Shown here piece after piece: positions 21,929 through 30,559 of a stretch of 64,000 nt of DNA (its first letter is position 1; the number at the start of each line of letters is the position of its first letter). The notes below the pieces were generated by a model, which worked only from the letters and a program-made list of their open reading frames with translations, was not told the origin of the DNA and did not search any database. Source of the DNA: Proteobacteria bacterium UBA2363 (GTDB taxonomy: Bacteria > Pseudomonadota > Gammaproteobacteria > Xanthomonadales > UBA2363); NCBI GenBank assembly GCA_002344355.1, contig DDTN01000043.1, positions 1 to 64,000 on the forward strand, read 5' to 3'. Both the position numbers and the translations under genes were made by a program.

Positions 21929-22953
21929 GCCTGCACCTGGAGCACGATGCCGACCTCACGGCCCTGAACACCTTCGGGGTACCGGCCCGCGCCGCGATGC
22001 TGGCGCGCGTCGACGACGCCGGCGAACTGCCCGGCCTGTTCGCGGCGATCGCCGGCCAGGGCCTGCCCTGGCTGGCCCTGGGCCAGGGCAGCAACCTGCT
22101 GTTCGCCGGCGACCCGCAGGGCATCGTCGTGCAGCCGGTGCTGGCCGGCATCGCCGTAACCGGCGAGTCGGGCGGCCGGGTGCGAGTGCGCGCCGGCGCC
22201 GGCGAGTCCTGGCACGGCCTGGTGGAGTGGACGCTGGCCCACGACCTGTGCGGCCTGGAGAACCTGGCGCTGATCCCCGGCACGGTCGGGGCCGCGCCGG
22301 TGCAGAACATCGGCGCCTATGGCGTCGAGCTGGCCGCCTTCATCGGCGCGGTCGAGGCCTTCGATGTCGGCGCCGGCGTGCTGTGCCGGCTCGAGCCCGG
22401 CGACTGCGGCTTCGCCTACCGCGACTCCCGTTTCAAGCGCGAGCCGGGTCGCTGGCTGATCACCGCCGTGGAGCTGGACCTGCCGCGCGACGCCGAACCG
22501 GTCACCGGCTATGCCGGACTCGGGGCCGAACTGGCCGCCGCCGGCGTGACCCGGCCCGACGCCCGCGCGGTGTTCGAGGCGGTATGCGCCCTGCGCCGCC
22601 GCAAGCTGCCCGACCCGGCGCGGATCGGCAACGCCGGCAGCTTCTTCAAGAACCCGGTGGTGCCGGCCCTGCAGGCCGCCTTCGTCCGCGACCACCATCC
22701 CGACCTGCCCTGCTGGCCGGCCGGCGCCGAGCACGTGAAGCTCAGCGCCGCCTGGCTGATCGAGCACAGCGGCCTGAAGGGCCACCGGATCGGCGATGCC
22801 GGCGTCAGCGACCGCCACGCCCTGGTCCTGGTCAACCACGGCGGCGCGACCGGCGCCCAGCTGCTGGCCCTGGCCCGGCACGTCCAGGACACCGTGCAGG
22901 CGCGTTTCGGCGTCGCCCTGGAACCCGAGCCGGTCATCATCGGCGCCGGTTGA
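21925..22953 (+). CDS. UDP-N-acetylenolpyruvoylglucosamine reductase (MurB, type I)
   Basis: 342 residues. FAD-binding motifs LGQGSNLLF and LENLALIPGTVGAAPVQNIGAYG are present. The catalytic Ser is in IGNAGSFFKNP and the closing Glu in LEPEPVIIG. The Tyr loop inserted in type I enzymes is implied by the total length. It reduces enolpyruvyl-UDP-GlcNAc to UDP-MurNAc for peptidoglycan. The start shares ATGA with pyrD; longer open frames upstream are artefacts of the base composition. Confidence 0.96.
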   Translation: MSLHLEHDADLTALNTFGVPARAAMLARVDDAGELPGLFAAIAGQGLPWLALGQGSNLLFAGDPQGIVVQPVLAGIAVTGESGGRVRVRAGAGESWHGLVEWTLAHDLCGLENLALIPGTVGAAPVQNIGAYGVELAAFIGAVEAFDVGAGVLCRLEPGDCGFAYRDSRFKREPGRWLITAVELDLPRDAEPVTGYAGLGAELAAAGVTRPDARAVFEAVCALRRRKLPDPARIGNAGSFFKNPVVPALQAAFVRDHHPDLPCWPAGAEHVKLSAAWLIEHSGLKGHRIGDAGVSDRHALVLVNHGGATGAQLLALARHVQDTVQARFGVALEPEPVIIGAG

Positions 22954-23015
22954 CCCGGTCACGGAAGCCGCGGCCGACCTGCGCTATCTTCGGCCGGTCC
23001 ACAGGGGGACCGCCC

Positions 23016-24797
23016 ATGTCATCGCTGCACGCACCCACCCTCGACGCCGCGCGCCGGCGCCTGCTCGGCCTGCTGCCGGCGACGCTCGGCGCCGAGGCCA
23101 CGGCCATGCGCCGGCCCGGCAAGGCGCCGCTGGACCCGGCGCCGGACGCCAACCCGGCGCAGCCCAGCGCGGTGGTCACGCCGCCGGCCCTGGTGCGCTG
23201 GCTGAACCGCGCCAGCTTCGGCGCCACCCCGGCCCTGGTCGCGGACGTGCAGGCCCTCGGCGCCAGCGACGATGCCCGCTGGCAGTCCTGGGTCGACCTG
23301 CAGCTGAACCCGACGGCGATCGCCGACCCCGAGGTCGATGCCCGGATCACCCCGGCGCGCTACCCGACCCTGTTCAAGACCCTGACCCAGCTGTGGACCG
23401 ACCACCACGGCGAGACCGCCAACTACGGCGTGCGCATGCGCCCGGTCAGCGAGAGCGAGTGCGCCAAGCTGGTGCGGGCCACCTACAGCCGGCGCCAGGC
23501 CTTCGAGGTGCTGGTCGACTTCTGGCACGACCACTTCAGCACCTTCGGCTGGCACTACGACGGCGGCACCGTGTTCCCGCACTGGGACCGCGACATCATC
23601 CGCGCCGGCGCGCTGGGCAACTTCCGGCAGATGCTGGGCGAGGTGACCCGCGCCACCACGATGATGTACTACCTGGACCTGCGCTCGAACCGCCGCGACG
23701 GGCCCAACGAGAACTACGCGCGCGAGCTGGTCGAGCTGCACACGCTCGGCGCCATGAACTACGCCGGCGTGCTGCGGCCGGACGATCCCAGCCTGCCGGT
23801 CGGCACCGGCAACGACGGCGTCGCGGTGCGCCTGAAGTACGTCGACGAGGACGTCTACAACGCCACCCGCGCGCTGACCGGCTGGACCATCCGCGACGGC
23901 CACTGGCAGTTTCCCGGCGACAACGACGGCAGCTACGTGTTCCGGCCCGGCTGGCACGACAACTACAGCAAGTGGTTCCTGGGCCGTTTCATCCAGAGCT
24001 ACAAGGGCGAGACCGACGGCGAGCTGGTCCTGGACTGGCTGGCCGCCCACCCGGGCACCGCCCGCCACGTCTGCACCAAGCTGTGCCGGCGCCTGGTCGC
24101 CGACCAGCCGCCGGCCGCCCTGGTCGACAGCGCCGCGGCGCTGTTCGGCCAGCTCTGGCAGGCGCCCGACCAGCTGCGCCAGGTGGTCCGCCACATCCTG
24201 CTGTCGCCGCAGTACAAGGCCGCCTTCGACCAGAAGATCGTGCGGCCGTTCGCGGCCACCGCCCATGCCCTGCGGGTGCTGGGCGCCGACTTCACGCCGG
24301 TCTGGGACAACACCGCCACCTGGACCACCACCGAGGAGTTCACCTCGCGCCTGCAGGGCACCGGCCACCGGGCCTTCTACTGGGCGGCCCCGAACGGCTA
24401 TCCGGACCGGCAGTCGGCCTGGTCCAGCTCGGGCGCGCTGGCGATGACCTGGAAGCTGCTGACCCGCCTGGTCGAGCTGCGCCAGGACCGCAACAACGCC
24501 AGCTCGCCGTTCCTGGCCGACATCGTCGCCCAGACCCAGGCCGCCCTGCCCGCCGGCAGCCGCAACGCCAACGCCATCGTCGACCACTGGGCGCAGCGCC
24601 TGTACGGCCATGCCGCCGAACCCGGCCGGCGCGCGGTGCTGGTCGACTTCATGCGCCAGCTCGCCGCCGCCGGCGACGAGCTGGACCTCGGCACCGACAC
24701 CTGGAACCTCAACAACCTGCGCCTGCACTACACGCAGTCGCGGCTGCGCACCCTGGTGGCGATGCTGCTGTGCTCGCCCGAGTTCTTCCGGCGCTGA
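23016..24797 (+). CDS. DUF1800 family protein
   Basis: 593 residues. It shows the DUF1800 pattern: WLNRASFGATPALVADVQ at the start, FWHDHFSTF, DNYARELVELHTLGA-like NENYARELVELHTLGAMNY, and the ending LRTLVAMLLCSPEFFRR. Family function is unknown; these proteins nearly always pair with DUF1501, as here (13-base gap). The N-terminus AARRRLLGLLPATLGAEA could be a degenerate Tat signal but lacks a long hydrophobic core, so export is uncertain. A TATCTT at 22985 may be its -10. Confidence 0.9.
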   Translation: MSSLHAPTLDAARRRLLGLLPATLGAEATAMRRPGKAPLDPAPDANPAQPSAVVTPPALVRWLNRASFGATPALVADVQALGASDDARWQSWVDLQLNPTAIADPEVDARITPARYPTLFKTLTQLWTDHHGETANYGVRMRPVSESECAKLVRATYSRRQAFEVLVDFWHDHFSTFGWHYDGGTVFPHWDRDIIRAGALGNFRQMLGEVTRATTMMYYLDLRSNRRDGPNENYARELVELHTLGAMNYAGVLRPDDPSLPVGTGNDGVAVRLKYVDEDVYNATRALTGWTIRDGHWQFPGDNDGSYVFRPGWHDNYSKWFLGRFIQSYKGETDGELVLDWLAAHPGTARHVCTKLCRRLVADQPPAALVDSAAALFGQLWQAPDQLRQVVRHILLSPQYKAAFDQKIVRPFAATAHALRVLGADFTPVWDNTATWTTTEEFTSRLQGTGHRAFYWAAPNGYPDRQSAWSSSGALAMTWKLLTRLVELRQDRNNASSPFLADIVAQTQAALPAGSRNANAIVDHWAQRLYGHAAEPGRRAVLVDFMRQLAAAGDELDLGTDTWNLNNLRLHYTQSRLRTLVAMLLCSPEFFRR

Positions 24798-24810
24798 AGG
24801 AGACAAGGCC

Positions 24811-26202
24811 ATGACCCCCCTCAACCGCCGCGACTTCCTGCGCAGCTCCGCCCTGGCGACCCTGGCCGCCGGCGCCGGCGCCCGGACCCGCATCGCCCTG
24901 GCCGCGCCCGAGGCCGCCACCGACAACGTCCTGGTGTTCGTCTACCTGCGCGGCGGCATCGACGGCCTGTCCCTGGTGCCACCGGTCGGCGGCAATCTGC
25001 GCGCCGACTACGAGCAGGCGCGCGTCGCCACCCGGGTGCCGGCGAGCGGCGCCACTGGCGCCCTCGCCCTGCCCGGCAGCGGCGGTCTGTGGGGCCTGCA
25101 TCCGCGCGCCAGCGGCCTGCACGGCCTGTACCAGGCCGGCCGCCTGGCCATCGTCCACGCGGTCGGCATGGTCCACCAGCCGGTCAGCCGCAGCCATTTC
25201 GACGCCCAGGCCTTCATGGAGTACGGCCTGAACGGCCAGGCCGGCAGCGAGGGCTGGCTGACCCGGCACCTGGTCAGCGGTGGCCTGCCGGCCAACGTCG
25301 CGATCCCGGCGGTCAGCGCCGGCGCGATCACCTCGACCAGCCTGCTGGCCAGCACCGAGACCATCACCATGGGCAGCGGCGCCGAGTTCCGGCTGGACAC
25401 CGCGCCCTGGGGCTGGAACGCGCGCGACAACTACAACCCGGCGCCGCCGGCCGCCTTCCAGGGCATGGTCGAGGTGCTGCCGGCGCTGTGGCAGGGCAGC
25501 AGCCCGCTGGAGGCCAAGGGCCGCCAGGCGCTGGACGCGCTGGCCCTGATCCGGCCGATCGATTTCGCAGGCTACGCGCCCGGCAATGGCGCCCAGTATC
25601 CCTCCGGCGCCCTGGGCGACCAGTTCCGGATGCTGGCCAACCTCATCAAGCGGCCCGAGCTGGGCCTGCGCATCGCCACGGTCGACTACGGCGGCTGGGA
25701 CACCCACAACGGCCAGGGCAACCCGACCCAGGGCTACGACTACTTCGGCATCCGCGTCGAGGAGTTCTCGCGCGCCCTGACCGCCTTCTACACCGATCTC
25801 AACGGCGCCGGCGCCGGCAACCACGCCGCACGCACCAGCATCGTGGTGCTCAGCGAATTCGGCCGGCGGGTGCTGGAGAACGACGCCGGCGGCACCGACC
25901 ACGGCTACGGCAACGTCGCCCTGGTGCTGGGCGGGCCGGTCAACGGCGGCCAGACCTACGGCAGCTTCCCCGGCCTTGCCACCAACCAGCTGTTCGAGCG
26001 CGCCGACGTCGGCGTCAGCACCGACTACCGGCAGATCCTGGCCGAGGTGCTGCTGCGCCGCCTGGGCAACCCCTACCTCGACCACGTGTTTCCCGGCCTG
26101 TCGACCTACACCCCGCTCGGCCTGTTCGCCGACGGCACCGGCCTGGCGCCGGTCTGGGGCGGCTTCGACCGGCTGTTCGACAACGGTTTCGAGGTAGCCT
26201 GA
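24811..26202 (+). CDS. DUF1501 family protein, Tat-exported, with C-terminal LFDNGFE tag
   Basis: 463 residues. A GGAG site precedes the ATG. The start NRRDFLRSSALATLAAG is a twin-arginine signal (Arg6-Arg7), so the protein is exported folded. DUF1501 hallmarks follow: VFVYLRGGIDGLSLVPP, HAVGMVHQPVSRSHFDAQ, DYGGWDTHNGQG and VVLSEFGRRVLEN, a sulfatase/alkaline-phosphatase-like fold by family. The last residues are FDRLFDNGFEVA, matching the tag seen on neighbouring exported proteins. It is the partner of the DUF1800 gene and ends 10 bases from the convergent di-haem protein gene. Confidence 0.9.
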   Translation: MTPLNRRDFLRSSALATLAAGAGARTRIALAAPEAATDNVLVFVYLRGGIDGLSLVPPVGGNLRADYEQARVATRVPASGATGALALPGSGGLWGLHPRASGLHGLYQAGRLAIVHAVGMVHQPVSRSHFDAQAFMEYGLNGQAGSEGWLTRHLVSGGLPANVAIPAVSAGAITSTSLLASTETITMGSGAEFRLDTAPWGWNARDNYNPAPPAAFQGMVEVLPALWQGSSPLEAKGRQALDALALIRPIDFAGYAPGNGAQYPSGALGDQFRMLANLIKRPELGLRIATVDYGGWDTHNGQGNPTQGYDYFGIRVEEFSRALTAFYTDLNGAGAGNHAARTSIVVLSEFGRRVLENDAGGTDHGYGNVALVLGGPVNGGQTYGSFPGLATNQLFERADVGVSTDYRQILAEVLLRRLGNPYLDHVFPGLSTYTPLGLFADGTGLAPVWGGFDRLFDNGFEVA

Positions 26203-26212
26203 GGGCGCGCGC

Positions 26213-28723
26213 TCAGGGCTCGAAGCCGTCCGCGAACAGCGCGTCCGGGCCCAGCACGCGCAGGGCGACCGGCGGCGACAGGCTGTGGAAGCGGCCGCCG
26301 TCGTGCCAGGCCTCGGCGTGGATGTCGACGCGGCCCTGGCCGGTCGCGGTCCAGGTGGCGGTCCAGGGCGGCGCGCTGGCGCTGGCGACCACGACATCGT
26401 CGACGCGCCAGTCGATGCGCACCAGGCCGGGCAGGTCGGTGGCCAGGGCCAGCGGGACGGGTTCGCCGGTGAGCACGGCGCTGCCGGCGGCCGGTGCGGT
26501 CACGGCCAGGGCCTGGGCATCGCCCAGGCCGGGCTCGCTGGCGTCGATCTGCTGCAGGAAGGCGACCAGCTGCGCGACCTGGCCGGCGTCCAGGCCGGCG
26601 GTGTCGCCGTGGCGGCCGTCGGGGTTGCGGGTGAGCAGCACGTCCTCGAGGGTGGCGGCGGAGCCGTCGTGCAGGTAGGGCGCCGAGCCGGCCAGGCCGC
26701 GCAGGGTCGGCGTATCCAGGGCCAGGATCGGCCGGCCCAGGCGCTGGCCGCTGCCCGGGCCGAGGGTGCCGACGTCGTGGCGCAGGCCGCTGGCGCTGTC
26801 GGTGTAGGCGGGGCCGGCATGGCAGCGCTGGCAGTCCAAGGCCTGGAACAGGGCCCGGCCGGCCTGGCCCTGGGCGGTCAGGCTGCCGTCGGCGGCGCGC
26901 CGCGGCGAGCGGTCGTCGGCATCGAGCGTGGCCACGTAGGCGGCCAGCGCATCGAGGTCCGCCGAGAAGCCGGCCTTGGGCGGGCCCAGCGGATGGTTGC
27001 GCCCCTGCGCGAAATAGTCGGCGTCGGCCATGAAGCCCAGGCCGCCGAACAGGTTGCGGATCGGCACCTCGAAGTCCTGGATTTCGTCGAAGTTGCCGGT
27101 CCAGTGCACCAGGCCGCGGCCCATGCCGGCGTTGCCGCGCAGCGAGGTGGTATTGCGCAGGCCCTCGCCGAGCTGGGTGAAGTCCCAGACCCGGCCGTCG
27201 CCGCGGCCGTCCAGGTGGCAGGCGGCGCAGGAGAAGTAGCCGTCCTGGCCCATCCTGGCGTCGGCGGCGTCGTGGAACACCTGCTTGCCGCGCAGCACCT
27301 GCGGCGCCAGCGGTTCGCCGGTGGCGCTGGCGAAGCGGCCCAGCGTGGCGACCGGGCTGGTGCCGTCGTCCAGGTTGGCGCTGGCGTCGAACACGTCGAC
27401 CGCGCGCACCAGCGGCGCCTGCACGAACAGCCGGCGCGTCGCCGCATCGAAGGCCAGGCCGCGCGGGCCCATACCGGTTTCCAGCCGGGCCAGCACGGCG
27501 CGGCTCCAGGGGTCGACCACCAGCACCTCGTGGTTGGTCTCCAGGGCCGCGAACAGGTGGCTGGCGCCGGGCGCGGCGAGCAGGCCGGAGACCCGGCCGG
27601 CGTTGTCGATGTCCATGCGCGCGGCGACCTGCTCGGCGGCGCCGGCGGCGTCGATGCGGCCGAGCAGGGAGCGCAGGCTGGTCTCGAAGGTCAGCGCCTG
27701 GCCCTCCCGGAACACCCCGCGCAGCACGTTGTCCTTCTTGCCGCCGTACCACAGCGTGGCGCCGGACTGGTCGGGCGCCAGCGCCGCCACGTAGTTGGGC
27801 AGGCCGCGCGCCGCGGTGCCGGAATCCGGTGAGGTCGTGTCGAGCGGCAGGTCGATGGCCTGCGCCTGGGCGAAGGCCGGCAGGGCGATCTTCCAGACCG
27901 TGCCGGCGCCGTCGGCGCTGACCAGGCGGGAGACGTACAGCGTGGTGCCGGCGCCATCGAGCGCCAGCGCATGGACCTGCGCGCCGACTTCCATGCTGGA
28001 CAGCGCCTGAGCGGACACGGCATCGAAGCGCAGCACCCGGCCCGGGCCGGCCAGGGCGGCGTAGCCGCTGCAGCCGTCGTCGAACAGCACGGCGACCGGC
28101 CGGGCGCCGTAACCGGCCTCGAGCGTGGCCGTGACGACGCGGGTCGCCGGGTCGATGCGCAGCAGCCGGTCCTGGTCCGCCAGCGCCACCCAGACCTGGC
28201 CGCCGGCGTCGATGGCGAGGCCGGCCGGCTCGCCGCCGACGGCGACCTCGGCGAGCAGGCCGGGGGCGTCGGCGTCCAGGATGCCCACCGTACCGTGATC
28301 GGGATTGGCCACCCAGACCTCGCGGCGCTGGGCATGCACCTGGATCGCCCCGGACTGCCGGGGCGCCGGCCCGGCCGGCTGCCGCACCACCATCGGCGCG
28401 GTCAGGCTGGCCAGGCCCTGGCTGGCATGGCGGACCTGCAGCAGCACGGTGAACACGCCCGGCTGCAGGTAGGTGTGGCCGACCGTGTTCACCGCCAGCC
28501 AGCCGGTGCGCGGCGTGCCGTCGCCGAAATCCCACCGGTACTCCAGGGCGCCGCCGCCGTTGACGCTGGCCTGGCCGGTGAACTGCACCGGCTGGCCCTG
28601 CGTGGCCGGCGTCGCCGGGACGCTGGTGATGGCCTGCACCTGGACCTGCGCCTGGGCGGCGCCGGCCAGCAGCACCCACAGGGCCAGCGCCCAGGCCAGC
28701 GACGCGGGCGCCCTCGCCCTCAA
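26213..28723 (-). CDS. Exported PKD / YncE-like propeller / di-haem cytochrome c protein with LFADGFE tag
   Basis: 836 residues. There is no ATG or GTG near the front; a TTG at 28723 overlaps the upstream stop (TTGA) and gives a proper signal peptide, MRARAPASLAWALALWVLLA, ending AQA. A PKD domain spans about 30-115, a YncE-like seven-blade propeller about 120-450, and a MauG/cytochrome-c-peroxidase-like part about 470-730 with haem motifs CAACH (499-503) and CQRCH (631-635). An Ig-like region about 745-825 precedes the tail DALFADGFEP. Probable periplasmic or surface redox protein; substrate unknown. Confidence 0.85.
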   Translation of the reverse strand: MRARAPASLAWALALWVLLAGAAQAQVQVQAITSVPATPATQGQPVQFTGQASVNGGGALEYRWDFGDGTPRTGWLAVNTVGHTYLQPGVFTVLLQVRHASQGLASLTAPMVVRQPAGPAPRQSGAIQVHAQRREVWVANPDHGTVGILDADAPGLLAEVAVGGEPAGLAIDAGGQVWVALADQDRLLRIDPATRVVTATLEAGYGARPVAVLFDDGCSGYAALAGPGRVLRFDAVSAQALSSMEVGAQVHALALDGAGTTLYVSRLVSADGAGTVWKIALPAFAQAQAIDLPLDTTSPDSGTAARGLPNYVAALAPDQSGATLWYGGKKDNVLRGVFREGQALTFETSLRSLLGRIDAAGAAEQVAARMDIDNAGRVSGLLAAPGASHLFAALETNHEVLVVDPWSRAVLARLETGMGPRGLAFDAATRRLFVQAPLVRAVDVFDASANLDDGTSPVATLGRFASATGEPLAPQVLRGKQVFHDAADARMGQDGYFSCAACHLDGRGDGRVWDFTQLGEGLRNTTSLRGNAGMGRGLVHWTGNFDEIQDFEVPIRNLFGGLGFMADADYFAQGRNHPLGPPKAGFSADLDALAAYVATLDADDRSPRRAADGSLTAQGQAGRALFQALDCQRCHAGPAYTDSASGLRHDVGTLGPGSGQRLGRPILALDTPTLRGLAGSAPYLHDGSAATLEDVLLTRNPDGRHGDTAGLDAGQVAQLVAFLQQIDASEPGLGDAQALAVTAPAAGSAVLTGEPVPLALATDLPGLVRIDWRVDDVVVASASAPPWTATWTATGQGRVDIHAEAWHDGGRFHSLSPPVALRVLGPDALFADGFEP

Positions 28724-30141
28724 GGCTGGAACCCGTGCGCGAAGATCAGGTCGCCACCCACGGTGGCGCCGGTCGAGAACAGGAAGCTGTAGGCGGCGAT
28801 GCCGTTGCCGGCGACGTCGCGCACGCCGTCCTGGACCAGGCGCACCTCGTAGGTGGTGTCCGCCGCCAGCTCGGCGTCGGGCACGATGTTCACCACGTTG
28901 TAGCTGGTGTGGATGACCGTGGTCGGCAGCGGCGCCCCGCCCAGCGGCCGCAGCTGGATGGTCTGCGGGTTGACCGTGGTGCCGTCCAGGGTCTCGTTGA
29001 TGACCAGGCCGACCGTGCTGCGCACATGCTGGTGGGTGGCGCCCGGCCGCGGCAGGTGGTAGCCCACCGTGGGACGCGTGGTGTCCAGCGCCGGCTGGTG
29101 CGAGAACAGGTAGGAGCGCGAGTTGTCGGTCTCCGACGACGAGGCCAGCACGATGTGGCCCAGCGGGATCCACTGGAAGTCGCCGGCGCAGCAGGGCGTC
29201 GGCGTGAACACCTGGCTGACCTGGCGGGTCTCCATGTTGTACTTGGTGCCGCGCCCGAAGCGGCCGGCGAAGGCGTACTGGTCCTGGAAGTGCACGTAGC
29301 GCCCGGGCAGGTCGTCGTAGGGGATGGTGAAGGCCAGGGTCAGGTCGGTGGGGTCGCTGAAGTCGATCACCAGGGTGTTGGCGTTGCCCTGCGGGCCGTT
29401 GGTGTTGTCGCCGAACATCAGCACCAGGTAGTGGCGCCAGACCTGCCAGGCGTTGGTGTACTGGCGGTAGTTGCCGATCAGCCGGTCGAGCAGCACCGGC
29501 TGCAGGGGATTGGAGACATCGAACACCGCGACGCCGTTCTGGCTGTCCGACGGCGTCAGGAACAATAGGTTGCCCAGCCGCCACATGTTGGGACCGCTGG
29601 TCATGCCGGCGATCGCCCGGACGTTGACCTGGGCCGCGTGCGGCCACCAGCCGACCCGGGCATCGACGATGTTGTCGCCGAAGTGGTAGGGGTAGGTGTC
29701 CAGCCAGTTGCCCGGCCAGCCCAGCGGCGGCTGCCCGGACGGGAAGGCGCCGACGTTGGTGGTCTGCTGGGTGGGCGCCAGCATGTTGGAGAGGTTCTGG
29801 AACGGCCTGGGGCTCGTGTCGCCGATCTCGGGGATCCAGTACTGCCGCCAGAAGACGTCGCCGACCTTGGCCCAGGCATGGCCGTTGACGCCGGTCTGCA
29901 CGGTGCGCACCAGTTGCGGCGACTGGGCGTTGGCGATGTCGTAGGTCCAGGTGCCCTGGCCCTCGGTGCCGCCCAGGTACAGGTAGCCGCGGTGGAAGGT
30001 GGTGATGCGGCCGCCGTGGTTCCACATCGACAGCTGGGTGCCGGCCGGCCAGGTCTGCGTGGGCAGGCCCTGGGCGGCCAGCGGCGATGTCGCGGTGAGG
30101 GCGGCGGCGGCCAGCAGCCAGCCCTGGAATGTCCTTGCCAT
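28720..30141 (-). CDS. Exported protein with Big_5-type Ig domain and C-terminal IFAHGFQ tag
   Basis: 473 residues from the ATG at 30141, with a signal peptide (MARTFQGWLLAAAALTATSP, ending LAAQG). Residues about 40-350 look like a beta-propeller with LVIVD-like turns (LVIDFSDPTDLTLAFTIPYD, VAVFDVSNPLQPVLLDRLIG). Residues about 360-460 match an SbsA-type Ig domain (VGLVINETLDGTTVNPQTI, YEVRLVQDGVRDVAGNGI). It ends GGDLIFAHGFQP. It is the upstream partner of the di-haem protein, coupled by a TTGA overlap. A CC pair in PTPCCAGDFQW is unusual. Confidence 0.8.
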   Translation of the reverse strand: MARTFQGWLLAAAALTATSPLAAQGLPTQTWPAGTQLSMWNHGGRITTFHRGYLYLGGTEGQGTWTYDIANAQSPQLVRTVQTGVNGHAWAKVGDVFWRQYWIPEIGDTSPRPFQNLSNMLAPTQQTTNVGAFPSGQPPLGWPGNWLDTYPYHFGDNIVDARVGWWPHAAQVNVRAIAGMTSGPNMWRLGNLLFLTPSDSQNGVAVFDVSNPLQPVLLDRLIGNYRQYTNAWQVWRHYLVLMFGDNTNGPQGNANTLVIDFSDPTDLTLAFTIPYDDLPGRYVHFQDQYAFAGRFGRGTKYNMETRQVSQVFTPTPCCAGDFQWIPLGHIVLASSSETDNSRSYLFSHQPALDTTRPTVGYHLPRPGATHQHVRSTVGLVINETLDGTTVNPQTIQLRPLGGAPLPTTVIHTSYNVVNIVPDAELAADTTYEVRLVQDGVRDVAGNGIAAYSFLFSTGATVGGDLIFAHGFQP

Positions 30142-30559
30142 GCGGTGTCCCCCTGTGGTCGTGGCGATGGCCGGTTGGACGGCCAGTATCGCCAAGCGCA
30201 AAAAGCGTTTCATGCACGCCATCACATTCACGCCGGTCGCATCGCGGATCCAGGTCGCCGCGAACGTCCGCCCCAGCCAGGCACCTCCGGCCACTGCAAC
30301 GGCACCGCACTTGCCCCTGCCCCGCGCGCAGGGAAGGCGCGAGTCAGAGCAGCGCCCCGGCCAGCGCGCCCGGCCTGGGCGACGGCACCGCACTTCTCCC
30401 CTCCCCCGCCTGCGGCGGAGGGGCGGGGGAGAGGGCCGCCCCGGCCAGCGCGCGCACCCGGACCACCAACGATGCAGATCAAGGCAGGCCCCTGCCCCTC
30501 TCCCCGGGGGATGCGAACGCGGCGCCTGACCGGGCGGTCGACGCGAACGGACGCCCTCG
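30142..30559. repeat. Gap with dispersed palindromic repeat, copies 3 and 4
   Basis: No gene is seen in these 418 bases. Two related blocks lie head to tail. One at about 30300-30370 begins GGCACCGCACTTGCCCC and is degenerate. One at about 30385-30500 begins GGCACCGCACTTCTCCCC and carries the full palindrome, CCGGCCAGCGCGC and the GATGCAGATCA trailer also seen near 6400. Both share CCCCGGCCAGCGCGC. Confidence 0.75.
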
